A DNA stretch of 64,000 bases from Moesziomyces globuligerus (Eukaryota > Basidiomycota > Ustilaginomycetes > Ustilaginales > Ustilaginaceae), in contig JARVLF010000021.1 in assembly GCA_030849465.1 (NCBI GenBank), positions 186,001-250,000 of the forward strand, written 5' to 3'. The stretch's first letter is position 1, and each line of letters starts with the position of its first letter. Under the pieces are notes generated by a model, which ran no database searches, had not been told where the DNA came from, and saw only the letters and a list, made by a program, of their open reading frames with translations. A program made the translations under genes and the position numbers. Of this stretch, positions 11,144 through 22,200 are shown piece by piece.

Positions 11144-12247
11144 ATGTCGACCTGGAACAAGCACTATCACTGGAAGACCAAGGGCTGCACGCCCTGGGCC
11201 AAGAACCACATCACCGAGGCTACGGTGGGCAAGACGGTGACGGTGGGCAAGAGCGGACATGTCAAGGTGGACCGGCTGTCTTCGTTCGAGGGCGACGTGG
11301 AGCTGGGCAACCGCAAGGGCAAGCTGATCACCATCTACGACTGCTCCATCACGTACGCCTGGTCTGGCTCGTCGGACGACGGCACCGAGGCGAGCGGCAC
11401 CATCACGTTCCCCGAGGTGAGCCACGAGGTGGAGGACGAGGGAGACGAGTACCGCTTCGAGACCGAGATGTCGAGCAAGTCGTCGGCCGAGACCAATGCG
11501 CTCTACGATGCCGTGCGCAAGGAGCTCGCTCCCTCGCTCCGTCCTGTGTTCCACTCGTTCCGACAAAACCTCATCGATGCGCACGCCAGGGACCTGGGGC
11601 ATGACAGCCCTGCCTCGACCTCGGGCGCGGCGACTCCCACTACTTCTGCTGCTGCCCCCACCACCGCTGCGTCCGGAAGTACGGCTCCTGCTGCTACTGG
11701 TGCTTCTAAGACCAGCGTGTCGACGAGCTCCAGCGACGTGCGCGTGTCGAGCGAGCTCGCGGTGAGCATCTCGGATCTGTGGGATCTCCTCACCAACCCA
11801 TCGCGCATCCCCATGTGGACGCGATCGCCAGCACAGTTCGAGGCCAAGGCGGACTCGGAATTCGCGCTGTTCGGTGGCAACATCACCGGCAAGGTCATCA
11901 GCGTCGATGCCCCCAAGCAGCTCATCCAAAAGTGGCGCACGCCCCAGTTCCCTCAGGGCCACTACGGCACGCTCGCCCTCAACCTCACCGAGGGTGGCGA
12001 CTCGACCAAGCTGGAGCTCGTGCTCAGCGGCGCTCCGTCGGGCGAGGAGGAGAGTGTCGAGAAGAACCTCGAGACCTACTACATCCGAGGTCTCAAGTCG
12101 ATGGGGTAAGTACCTTTGATGATGACCCGGCTCTCGCATCGCTCTGCCAATGGTTGTTCGGCTTGCTGACGCTGAGATCCCTTTGAATCTGACTTGCGGC
12201 ATCCTTTGCATCCTTTGCATCCCCACAGCCTTGGAACCATCCTGTAG
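11144..12247 (+). CDS. AHA1: Hsp90 co-chaperone AHA1, two exons
   Basis: Activator of the Hsp90 ATPase in the cytosol. The exons are 11144-12105 and 12229-12247, giving 326 residues. The N-terminal domain (about 1-155) begins MSTWNKHYHWKTKGC, matching the conserved N-x-N-x-WHW region, and contains the activator sheet (GKLITIYDCSITYAW). A Ser/Thr/Ala-rich linker (about 155-195) leads to a C-terminal SRPBCC/AHSA1 domain with IPMWTRSPAQFEAK, FGGNITGK and QKWRTPQFPQGHYG. The unspliced frame stops inside a GTAAGT donor after KSMG. Splicing to the CCCCACAG acceptor at 12228 adds only LGTIL and a stop, restoring the usual Aha1 end (human GYGARLF-like). The start is the ATG beginning the conserved N-terminus. 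Confidence 0.95.
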
Positions 12248-13260
12248 AGCGTCAGTGCTGATCACAATCCGCACACTGCACAACGTAAAAATTGAAACAC
12301 ATCCAAAGCGAAGCGACCACGATTCGAGTCGAACGGGTTCCTTTTCACTGCCTGCAGTCTCAAGAGGCTGCTCATCCTCGCAATCCCGACGGATACCTGC
12401 AGCTGCACAAGCGTCCGGACGTGAGACTGTCAGAAGCCGGAACGTGCCAGGCCGCGCAGATCCAGTCCAAGGCCTCGTTGCCCTGGAAGCGTCGCGAAGG
12501 GAGAGGAGGTCCGTTCGTAATCCATACCTGATGGGTGTTACACCGAATCGAACATATGCGCAGGGCTCGCTGAAAAACACGTTGCCGGACCCGAATCGAG
12601 CGCACCAAACGTCAGGCTTCTGATTGGGTGCTGAGGCGGCGCTTTGGACGGCGAGGCGCTCTCAACAGGCGGCGGGCGACGAGGAATTCAGAGGGAATAG
12701 GAAAACTGGCTCGAATTCAAAATCGGCTTGGCCGCTGTGAGCGTGCGTGAGGGCTTGAATTGAAAAATCTCGCGCTGTGGTGTGGGCGAGTTGGCAGTCG
12801 GAGGGCGGCAAGGGAAGGCTGGCTTGGCTGGCTTGGCTGGCTCACCGAGATCGACGCAAAGGCAGGAAAGCCATCCTAGGCGGCGCTGAGCAGGTTGGCT
12901 TCGGGGGCGCGGATCAGCCGCACACCTTAGTCAAGCGGCCAGCTCGCGGGCCATCGCAAGTTGCGGTCTCGTTTGGCGCGCTTCCAACTCGCTTCTCAAA
13001 TCTGACCTTCACCCCTCCTTCGGACGGAACACGCACCTATCCACCCGCCACCGACCACCTCCCCGACCTCTCTCCTCCGAACCTTGGTCCTGTCAGCCAT
13101 CCTCGGCGAGACTCCACCTCCTGCGGCGCTCCCCAGTCGTCGCTCGCACTCCCGCACTCTCGCATCGGGCTGTCTGTCTTTTTCGTCAGCCCCAACCAGC
13201 ACGCTGATCGCACACGCTTAGCCCACCATCCGTCCGCTGCGACCTCTACCTTGGCCCAAC
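12248..13260. other. Intergenic region (AHA1 / complex I subunit)
   Basis: About 1 kb on the same strand, containing the AHA1 3' end and the promoter of the complex I gene. A 9-nt tandem repeat (ggctggctt, about three copies) lies at about 12817-12843, and a C-rich leader runs from about 13000 to the ATG. No gene is supported. Confidence 0.5.
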
Positions 13261-15516
13261 ATGCTGCGCTCTCTGGCCGCTTCCAGCTCGGCCGTTCGCG
13301 CCGCTCACCGCGTTGGCAACGCGGCGCGCCTCCCCGCCACCACCGCCACCTTCGCCACTTCCGCTTCGCGCCTCCAGGCCACCCCGGCTCCTGCGCCCCC
13401 CAAGATGGTCAAGCTCACCATCAACGGCAAGGAGATCGAGGTCGAGCAGGGCACTGCGCTCATCCAGGCTTGTGAGAAGGCCGGCGCCCAGATCCCCCGT
13501 TTCTGCTACCACGAGCGTCTCATGGTCGCCGGTAACTGCCGTATGTGCCTGGTCGAGTCCAAGGGTGCACCCAAGCCTCTGGCTTCGTGCGCCTTCCCCG
13601 CCATGCCCGGCCAGCAGATCTTCACCGACACGCCCCTGGTCGCCAAGGCGCGCGAGGGTGTGATGGAGTTCCTGCTGGCAAACCACCCGTTGGATTGCCC
13701 CATCTGCGATTGGGGTGGAGAGTGTGATCTGCAGGACCAGTCGATGCGATACGGCTCCGACCGTTCGCGCTTCCACGAGATCAAGGGCAAGCGTGCCGTC
13801 GAGGACAAGAACCTCGGACCGCTCGTCAAGACGGTCATGACGCGTTGCATTCAGTGCACCCGTTGCGTCCGATACGCCAACGACGTTGCCGGCGTCCAGG
13901 AAATGGGTACTACTGGCCGTGGCAACGACCTCCAGATCGGCACCTACATCGAGAAGACCATGAACTCGGAAATGTCCGGTAACATCATCGACCTCTGCCC
14001 CGTCGGTGCGCTCACCTCCAAGCCGTACGCCTTCCACGCCCGTCCTTGGGAGCTCAAGAAGACCGAGTCGGTCGATGTGCTGGACGCGGTCGGATCCAAC
14101 ATCCGTGTCGACTCGCGCGGCGTCCAGGTGATGCGCATCCTGCCGCGCACCAACGACGACGTGAACGAGGAGTGGATCAACGACAAGACGCGCTTCGCCA
14201 ACGACGGCCTCAAGTACCAGCGCCTCACGACGCCCCTCATCAAGCAGGGCGAGCGCTTCGTGCCTGCCTCGTGGCCCGAGGCGCTGGCCACCATCGCCGA
14301 GGGTCTCGCCTCGTCCGGCGCCAAGGGTGACGAGATCAAGGCTGTCGCCGGCTCGCTCGCCGACGTCGAGTCGATGGTGGTGCTCAAGGACCTGATCAAC
14401 AAGCTGGGTTCGGACAACCTCGCCACGGACCAGATCAACGGCGACCAGGCGCCCATGTACGGTGCCGACTTCCGATCCAACTACACGTTCAACTCGACCA
14501 TCGCCGGTATCGAGGAGGCCGACGTGCTGCTGCTCGTGGGCACCAACCCGCGTCACGAGGCGGCCATCGTCAACACGCGCATCCGCAAGGCCTACCTGCA
14601 CAACGGCCTCGATGTCGGTGTGATCGGCGAGAAGGTGGACCTCACCTACGAGTACGACCACGTTGGCGCGGACGCCAAGGCGGTCCAGGAGCTGCTCGCT
14701 GGCAAGGGCGCCTTTGCCAAGAAGTTCAAGCAGGCCAAGAAGCCGATGATCGTGGTGGGCAGCGCTGTGGCCGAGCACGCCGATGGCCAGGCGATCCTGG
14801 GCAACCTGGCTGAGCTGGTCAAGGCGAACAAGGACAAGCTGCTGACGAGCGAGTGGAACGGCTACAACGTGCTGCAGCGCCAGGCGTCGCGCACGGGTGC
14901 GCTCGACGTCGGCTTCACGCCTTCTGCCGCGGCCGCCAAGACGACGCCCAAGTTCATCTACCTGCTGAACGCGGACGACATCACGCCCGAGAGCATCCCT
15001 CGCGACGCGTTTGTGGTGTACCAGGGCCACCACGGAGATGTGGGCGCGCAGTTTGCGGACGTGTGCCTGCCCGGATCGGCGTACACGGAGAAGGCGACGA
15101 CGTACGTCAACACCGAGGGCCGCACGCAGATGACGCGCGCGGCGGTGCCGCCACCGGGTGCGGCGCGCGACGACTGGAAGATTGTGCGTGCGCTCTCGGA
15201 GGTGATGGGTGCGACGGTGCCATATAACGACATTCTGGACGTGCGCGACCGCATGTTTGAGATCTCGCCGACGCTGGTGCGCTACGAGGTGGCCGAGGCG
15301 TCGACGGCGTCGGCGCCACTGGCCGTCGAGGAGCTGGCCAAGCTGGCCAAGGCCAAGGTGTCGGGTGCGCCGCTGTTGAGACCGATCCAGAACTTCTACC
15401 AGACCGACCCGATCTCGCGCGCATCACCGACGATGGCCAAGTGCACGGCTGCATTCGTCGAGGGCCTGCCCATGGACAAGGTGGATGGCAAGGCGACGCT
15501 GGCCGCGTTCAACTAA
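13261..15516 (+). CDS. NDUFS1: NADH:ubiquinone oxidoreductase 75-kDa subunit (complex I, NDUFS1/NuoG)
   Basis: Iron-sulfur subunit of the peripheral arm of mitochondrial complex I, passing electrons from FMN toward ubiquinone. The 751 residues begin with an Arg/Ala/Ser-rich mitochondrial presequence (about 1-45). The 2Fe-2S ligands are C82, C93, C96 and C110. The N3 4Fe-4S site is H142, C146, C149 and C155. The N4 site is C196, C199, C202 and C246 (RCIQCTRC and LCPVGA). The molybdopterin-oxidoreductase-like domain follows from about 260 to the end (YAFHARPWELKKTE, NEEWINDKTRFANDGL). All cluster ligands are present. Residue 151, between two N3 cysteines, is Trp (CPICDWGGEC), where the animal and fungal sequences I recall have Gln. 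The length fits the family. Confidence 0.97.
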   Translation: MLRSLAASSSAVRAAHRVGNAARLPATTATFATSASRLQATPAPAPPKMVKLTINGKEIEVEQGTALIQACEKAGAQIPRFCYHERLMVAGNCRMCLVESKGAPKPLASCAFPAMPGQQIFTDTPLVAKAREGVMEFLLANHPLDCPICDWGGECDLQDQSMRYGSDRSRFHEIKGKRAVEDKNLGPLVKTVMTRCIQCTRCVRYANDVAGVQEMGTTGRGNDLQIGTYIEKTMNSEMSGNIIDLCPVGALTSKPYAFHARPWELKKTESVDVLDAVGSNIRVDSRGVQVMRILPRTNDDVNEEWINDKTRFANDGLKYQRLTTPLIKQGERFVPASWPEALATIAEGLASSGAKGDEIKAVAGSLADVESMVVLKDLINKLGSDNLATDQINGDQAPMYGADFRSNYTFNSTIAGIEEADVLLLVGTNPRHEAAIVNTRIRKAYLHNGLDVGVIGEKVDLTYEYDHVGADAKAVQELLAGKGAFAKKFKQAKKPMIVVGSAVAEHADGQAILGNLAELVKANKDKLLTSEWNGYNVLQRQASRTGALDVGFTPSAAAAKTTPKFIYLLNADDITPESIPRDAFVVYQGHHGDVGAQFADVCLPGSAYTEKATTYVNTEGRTQMTRAAVPPPGAARDDWKIVRALSEVMGATVPYNDILDVRDRMFEISPTLVRYEVAEASTASAPLAVEELAKLAKAKVSGAPLLRPIQNFYQTDPISRASPTMAKCTAAFVEGLPMDKVDGKATLAAFN

Positions 15517-16460
15517 AGCGCGCGTGGCGTAGTAGAATAGACGTCACGCACCAGCAGGCGTATAGGCCGGCTTCTTGGCCTTTCTCCCTGTCTCTTATTT
15601 TCTTGTCTCGCTCTCGTTGGTGGTCTAGCTTCTTTGACACACGTTCAAGTAGGACATAGCATCGACGAGCGCTTTGAATCTTGATACATTCCCGATTTGC
15701 AGTGCAGTGCCAAGAGAGTTTGCAGATTACTTGAGCGGTTCCAGATTCAAAGAGCCGCAGGTGGAAGATACAATGGCTGGGAATTTGTCCACTTGGAACG
15801 TGTTAAGGCGGCGAGGGATGACCGCGGAGCTGGGGTGGTTCGGCGGGGGATGGAAGCACATGCCCGATGACCGAATTGTGTGCAGCTCGGCAGATTTGCA
15901 GCTACAGTACCGTAGGCAGCGCAGCGTGCCAAGGCAGACGTACGCGTTGGCTGCCTGCTTGCCGATCTGCGCCCTGGCTGCGGGGACCGACGGCAGAGAG
16001 ATTCGTGCACGGATGACACGCCCATGGCGCGATGAGGGCCACGGTCCCAATGCTCAACAAGGGACTTGGATTGAGTGTGGTGTGCCAAGAAGCTGGCAGG
16101 GAGATTTTTGAGGCGGGACGTTGATTCCGGACAGGTCTCGTTGAGCTTGGCGAGGCGGAGTGGGGAAAATCGCAAAATGGGTTTCGGATGCATCGCCGGC
16201 GTGGAACCACAGCTGTGGGCTGCAGGGACAAGCACCAAGCGAGGCTGCCTTTGCCTGCCACCCACAAACACAACTCTGCGTGATAAAGGTGACATGCTTC
16301 TCGCTGAGTAGCTGCGAACTTGGTGCAGGACCACCACCTTCCGCTCGACCGCCAAACGTACACTCGCCGCGCAGCGAGCTGACAGCTGCTCAACAACACA
16401 CAGCTGGTACCGACTCATCACGACGCAACCTCTGCGGACTACGGGCGGGCGTCGGCTACG
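15517..16460. other. Intergenic region (complex I subunit / DUF2985-like gene)
   Basis: About 940 bases between genes on the same strand. Small open frames on both strands show no domain or codon bias. It should hold the 3' end of the complex I transcript and the next promoter; nothing more is visible. Confidence 0.5.
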
Positions 16461-19112
16461 ATGCCGCGTGTGCAGCGCATCCCTTCGTCGATCCGCGTGC
16501 GGCGGAGCGATACCCAGCTCAGTGGCGATGGTCTGGTCTCGTCTGCGGATGCATATGCGCGACCGTTGACGTCCGGGAGCGAGCAGCGCCCGCGCACCCG
16601 CACGCCCTCGCAGGCCGCACAGCCCTCGGACGACTACTTTGGCTTCCGCACCTGGCGCCGCGGCTCAGCATCCACCGCACCGGCAGACGGCACCGACCGC
16701 AAAAGCCGCAACACTCCCGCATCCGAGGCTGCGAACGATAACGACGACGATGATGAGCTGCTGCGCAGCGAGATGCGCGCTGTGCGCAGGGCGATCCAAG
16801 ACGAGGAGCGCGACCACCCGCATACCGCTTCGTCCGACTATCCGCCCATCCGACTCGACGAACACGAGACGCAGCCGCGTGTACCGTCACGATCATCCAG
16901 CCGCCGACCGGGTGCGGTGGAAGGCCTTGCCATGCGCCATCACCAGCTTCGCAAGCAGGAACGCCGCCGCAAGCGCGCCGGACAACGCGCATCCACGTCC
17001 ACCTCGTCCTCCCACTCGTCCGACCCGCGCGCCAGTGCCGAACCCGAAGACCAAGCGCAGACGTCCGAGAGCGCCCAGGAGAATCAGCATCCGCCTCACC
17101 TGCGCAACCTCTCGGACGTACAGGAGGAGCAAAGCCGCAGCCAGCTCAATGTCCCTCTGCCAGCCCACTTGGATGCCTCTACTGCAACAGCCGGAATAGA
17201 CGGGGCGCAGAATGACGGGCAGCTGAGGCGCACACGACGTAACACGGTGGCCAACGACGGCCTGATGGCCTCGTCGCGCCGGCTGTACGATACGCTGATG
17301 CGGCGGCGGTCGGAGCGCGACGATGCGGCGGCGGGCGACGAGCGCCAGGCGGTGCTGGGGCGTTCGCCGCACGCGTCGTCGGACGAGTATGCGAGCGGCT
17401 ATCCACCCGAATCGTCTGGCAGCAGCGACATGCACGAGGACGAGGTGGTCGACTACCTCGACGTCGTCGACCCGGAAGTGGCCACGGTCACCGCGCTGCA
17501 GAATGTGGGCAACTCGATCTTCTTCCCGCCCATCCCGAGGCTGTACAACCGACGCCCTACCATCAGCCTTCCCACCGCCGCGCGTGCGCCTGCCTCGCCC
17601 GACGACGACGACGATCCGTCCGCGCAGCGTACGCGCGACATCGAGATGGGCGAGCGCACCGAGCCCGACGAGGCCACGCAGGGCGGGTTTAGCGGGATCC
17701 GTCGCGTCACCTCGCTCGTGTCGACGCGGCGCAAGAAGCGCGCTGCCCCGAGCACCGAGCAGGAACGTCGGCGGCACATCCCGCAGTGGGCCGACATGGA
17801 CGAAGAGGAGCGCAACGAGCTCGATGAACACGTGCATCGGCTGCTGACCAAGAAGGCGCGCTTCAAGCGCGCGGCGCGCGGCTTTGGCCGCTATGTGCGT
17901 ACGCCGCACGGGCTCATCATCACGATCTATGCGTTTTCGATCACGTTTTGGGGTACGGCCATCTGCCTGTTCCTGCTCAAGTGGATCGATGTGGGCAATC
18001 CGGATCGGCAGCGGTACTGGGTCGAGATCTGCGATCAGATCCTCTGCGCCCTCTTTGCCGCCGTCGGACTCGGGTTCGCGCCGTTCAGGGCGGTGGATAC
18101 GTACCGCATGGTGCAGATCGCCCACTACCACTTCTTGACGTATAAGCGCCGCAGGCAGATGCAGCTGCCCAAGCTCAAGGACAAGAACGAACTGCCCCGT
18201 GCTGCGCCGCGTCTCAGCGTCGCCGAGATGACCAACACCATGCTCGTCAAGTCTGGCCTGCGCAAGGCCGAGGAGCCGGTGGCAAAGCCGGTGGAGGAAC
18301 GGGGGGAGGAGCAGGGGGGTAGTAGTAGTAGTGGTAGCGATCGTCCGGGGGTGGATAGTGACGAGTCGTGGGAGAGGCTTGATCCGGTTGCGTCGAGGCA
18401 GAGCGAGGCGGGCGAGGTGGAGGAACTCAAGCTGCAGCGCAAGCACAAGCATCGTTTCCACCGCAAACACCACGACTCGAAGAAAGCATCGTCCAAGCAG
18501 GGGAAGGCGGAGGAGGGGGAGGGGGTGGGATATGCGAATAAGGATGGAGTGTTACCGTTGGGGCAGTTGAAGCGGAATGCGTCGATAGCGTCCGAGTTGC
18601 CACGCGATGCGGAGGACGTGGTGGTACTGACGCCCAAGCAGCAGGCGAACCTCGAGTATCAGCAGCGCAAGTTCCACGCCTCGCACACGTTCTACCGCTA
18701 CCGCGAGACGGTGACGCATCGGCCGTTTGAGCTCAAGCTGATGATTGCGATCGTCGTGCTGCTCGACTGCCACTCGTGCCTACAGGCCTCGTTGGGTGGA
18801 ACGACCTGGGGGATTTACTACAAAAATCGACCCACCAGCGTCACGGCTACCATCATCGCCTTTTCTCTGTCGTGCAACGCTGTTGCTGGCTTCTTGATCT
18901 GGTACGGCGGCAGCAGGACAAAGAAGAACGACGAGGTTCAGAGATTGTTGGCCATCGCACTCGAGGAAGAAGCCCTCCGCAAGATCCGAAAACGCCACAA
19001 ACACCAACAACAACAGCAACAACAACAACAACAAGAGCACAGCAGTCAGGATCAAACGGACAGGGAAAGACCAAGCGAACAACCCAGACTCGAATGCATC
19101 ACCGAAGATTGA
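16461..19112 (+). CDS. DUF2985-like integral membrane protein
   Basis: Predicted 883-residue multi-pass membrane protein of unknown function. Residues 1-470 are hydrophilic, Ser/Arg/Asp-rich and disordered. Four likely membrane spans follow: about 483-508 (GLIITIYAFSITFWGTAICL), about 523-545 (CDQILCALFAAVGLGFAPFR), about 754-780 and about 793-815. A 200-residue hydrophilic loop, with His/Lys-rich and Ser tracts, separates spans 2 and 3. The segment WVEICDQILCALF followed by APFRAVDTYRM fits the fungal DUF2985 family, sometimes found beside PLAC8 proteins; I recall this family rather than having searched for it. Near the C-terminus is a run of ten Gln encoded by CAA/CAG repeats (18999-19032). 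Its start is the first ATG of the frame. It converges on ITC1 with 131 bases between the stops. Confidence 0.75.
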   Translation: MPRVQRIPSSIRVRRSDTQLSGDGLVSSADAYARPLTSGSEQRPRTRTPSQAAQPSDDYFGFRTWRRGSASTAPADGTDRKSRNTPASEAANDNDDDDELLRSEMRAVRRAIQDEERDHPHTASSDYPPIRLDEHETQPRVPSRSSSRRPGAVEGLAMRHHQLRKQERRRKRAGQRASTSTSSSHSSDPRASAEPEDQAQTSESAQENQHPPHLRNLSDVQEEQSRSQLNVPLPAHLDASTATAGIDGAQNDGQLRRTRRNTVANDGLMASSRRLYDTLMRRRSERDDAAAGDERQAVLGRSPHASSDEYASGYPPESSGSSDMHEDEVVDYLDVVDPEVATVTALQNVGNSIFFPPIPRLYNRRPTISLPTAARAPASPDDDDDPSAQRTRDIEMGERTEPDEATQGGFSGIRRVTSLVSTRRKKRAAPSTEQERRRHIPQWADMDEEERNELDEHVHRLLTKKARFKRAARGFGRYVRTPHGLIITIYAFSITFWGTAICLFLLKWIDVGNPDRQRYWVEICDQILCALFAAVGLGFAPFRAVDTYRMVQIAHYHFLTYKRRRQMQLPKLKDKNELPRAAPRLSVAEMTNTMLVKSGLRKAEEPVAKPVEERGEEQGGSSSSGSDRPGVDSDESWERLDPVASRQSEAGEVEELKLQRKHKHRFHRKHHDSKKASSKQGKAEEGEGVGYANKDGVLPLGQLKRNASIASELPRDAEDVVVLTPKQQANLEYQQRKFHASHTFYRYRETVTHRPFELKLMIAIVVLLDCHSCLQASLGGTTWGIYYKNRPTSVTATIIAFSLSCNAVAGFLIWYGGSRTKKNDEVQRLLAIALEEEALRKIRKRHKHQQQQQQQQQQEHSSQDQTDRERPSEQPRLECITED
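18999..19035 (+). repeat. CAA/CAG microsatellite coding polyglutamine
   Basis: A run of about twelve CAA/CAG triplets inside the DUF2985-like gene, coding a Gln tract in its C-terminal cytoplasmic tail. Likely length-variable between strains. Confidence 0.85.
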
Positions 19113-19243
19113 AACCCCTCCATCCCTTACACACACGCACAGTTGCTCCGCGAATAGAGTTCACACGTGGCACAGCCCTCGAAATCGTGTGTGCCAAAGG
19201 AAAGAGAGTTTGCGATTGCCAGCTGGCTGTGGAGCCGGACGGA

Positions 19244-22200
19244 TTACTTTGACTTGTCGAGCGTGTTTTTCCAGGCCATGTAGGCGAGTCTCTGGTTGGA
19301 GTTGGTGTCTGGCTTGGCGCGGGCGGAGCGACGGACGGCGTCAAAGGCGTCGCGCAGATGCGCGCCGAGGTCGGCGTTGCGCTTGCGCATACCGGCCTCG
19401 AGGAGATGTCGAAACCTGAGCAGATGCGATTTGAGCGCATGCTCCCTGCTTCCCTTTGGCCTCAACCAGGCAAGCAGCTCCTCGATGCGTTCGGGTTCCG
19501 AGTAAACGGCCCACTCTCCCGGCTTGAGCACGCCGTCTGCACCGAGCTCGTCGTGCTTGCGCTCGACGAGGCGTTCGGGCGTCATGGCCGGATGGAGCAA
19601 CTCGGCATACGCCGATCGCTTCACCTCGCTATCCGGCAAGAGCAACGCCACCTCATCCTCGCTCGCTGCCTGCACAAACAACCGCCCCGTCTGATACGTA
19701 GGCTTATCCCCCGCAGTGACGAGCGAACAACTCCCAACACCATCAAACCACCAGTACTTGTCCCCAAACCGATCCCGCCCCAGAGGCACCATGCGCGCCA
19801 CATGCAGCAGCCGTCGAAACTCCCGCTCCATCACCTCGTCCCGCCGCGCTAACCGCGCCTCGTCCTCGTCGAGCTTGCGTCGCTGCGCCGTCAGCACCTT
19901 GTTCTCGGCCAGCTTGGCGCGGTGCGCCTCGCGCGCTTCGGCCTGCTCGGCGCGCTTGCGCGCCTCGTCCCGACGCTTGGTCAGCGCCTTCTGCCGCAGA
20001 ACCTCCTGCCGCGATCCACCGCCCACACCGCGACTGCGGCCGCCCTCGGAGAACGAAGAACCCTCGCGCGTCGACCGCGCGTCCGAATCCGAGGCCAACT
20101 CATCCTCCTCTTCCTCTTCTTCCTCCTCCTCCTCCTCCTCCTCGTCGCCCTCGACGTCTCCTTCCTGCTCTGCATCTGGATCGCCGTCACCAGTCTCGCC
20201 GTCGCCGGCCTCGGCATCGTTGTCGTCCTTGCGCTTGCCCTCAAACTCGTCGCGCGCCTCGGCGAGGCGCTTGCGCTCGCGGCTGATCTCGATCTTCTCC
20301 TTGCGGAGCTCGGTGACCTGCGCCTCGCACTCGTCGTAGAGCGTCTTGATCGCCTTGGTCATCACCGCCTGCGAGCAGAGGAAGTCGAGGATGTGCAGCT
20401 TGTCCGCCAGACCCAGCAGCGGATAGCGCTGCGCAGGCGTGTCGTACAGCTCGGCGACCCACTCGCCGTCAATGTAGCCGTCGACGTGCTCGACACCCGT
20501 GAGGTGCGAGAGGATGCCGATCATGCGCGGCAGCGTGGCGGGCGTCGCACGCGCGGCGATGAGCCCGACCAGCGAGTTCTCCCATCGCTCGCGCCGATTG
20601 TCCGCGCGCACCACGAGCGTCTCCCAGCCCTGGCTCAGCTCGCGCGCGGCCTCGAGCAGGCTGGCGATCGCCGCCGCCTCGGCACTGCTGTTGGCGGCGG
20701 CCGCATTCCCGCTGCCGCTGCCACTGCCGTTGGGCGTGGTGTCTAGCTCGTCGACGTCGGAACCGGCCTCGCTGCGCGCCTCGTCGGCCTTGTCGTTGTC
20801 GCCGTCGACGCTCGCTGGAGCCGAGGCCGAGGCGGGGAGGTCGAGGCTAGCTTCGAGCGCCGAGGTGGCCGCGACGAGGTTCGAGCCGCCGTCGCGCACG
20901 ATGAGGTTGATGAGCGTGCGGTGAATCTCGTTGAGAAGCGTGCAGGGCGGATCGGAGAGGCGGTGCTGGAGCGCCTGTTCGTAGTCGTCGAGCGTGAAGG
21001 GTGAAAGGAGGAGCGGCTTGCCGTGCGACACGAGGAAGTAGTACGAGACGATGAAGAGCTCGAAGAGCTCGCCGGGTACGGGGAGCGCGTGAGGACCGCG
21101 TCCTGGAATGGGGCGCTCCTTGCGGCGCTCGAGCTCGCCGGCCACTTTGACCATGAGTTCGCGCTTGGTGATGGGGTCGAGCTCGAGATCGTCGATGGGA
21201 TACTTGAGGTTCTTCTTGCGCAGCCTCTCCTCCTCCTTTGCCTTTTCAAGCGCGGCCTGCTCGGCGGCATCGGCCTTGCGCTGTGCGGCGGCGCTGAGCT
21301 TCTTGAGCTTCTTGCTGGCCGAGTCGGTGCCCGAGTCGTCGCCGTCGGTGAGCAGGTACTTTTTGCGCTTCGAAAGCTTGGCGTCCTTGAGCGCCTCGTT
21401 CTTCTGCGTGATCTCGTCCGTCGGCTCGAGCGGGATGGCGTACTTGCGTGCGAGCCAATCCTTGACGCGCCACTCTGCGCCGATGTTGGCGGCGCGCACG
21501 ATGCAGTCGCGGAGGTACTTGCGCAGGATGGTCTTGGAGAAGGCGAGGCGGTCTCTGCTGAGCTTCTCGGACGAGGTGATGTGGGTGCCGCCGGTGGGCT
21601 GGTCTTCGTCGTCGATGAGGTCGACGTGGTAGACGTATTTAGACGGGTCGTCGGCTTGGTTGGCGGCCTGGAGCTCGAGAGCGAGGTCCGTGCCGACCGC
21701 GTGGATCGGCGCGGGCGGAGGGGAGGAGCGCGGCGAAGAGGCCGACGAGTGGGCATCGCCGTTGGGCTCGTCCTTGACATGTGTCTCGGCATCGTGACCG
21801 TTAGCGGAGGCGCGGGCGGGTGCGGGTGGCTCGACATTGGAGACGAGGGCGTAGTACTTGTCGCCGTCGAGGTCAAAGTAGACGGTCTCGGCGGGGAAGA
21901 AGCGGTCCTTGAAGCGGTCGTAGACGAGGTCGACGAGTTCGTCGATGCGGCCGGTGATCTGGAATTGAACGGCGCGGAGGACGGGCGCCTTGAGCTGTTC
22001 TGGGAAGATCTTGTGGAGGGCGATGGCCTCCTTGCGCTCGCTCTTGAGCGCCTCGAAGTAGGTGAGGTTGATGCGGCCGGTGAGTTCGCACTGGAAGATC
22101 TTCTGGTTGTAAAAGGTGAGACGGTTGGAATAAGACTCGAAGTCCGGAAAGACCTCTCCCGTGGCTGCGAGATAGAAGACATCGGGGTCGTCCGAGCCCG

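Noticed and set aside
13246..15033. 595-codon open frame antisense to the complex I gene
   Set aside because: Same codon-bias shadow; no domain, while the sense strand encodes a complete conserved protein.
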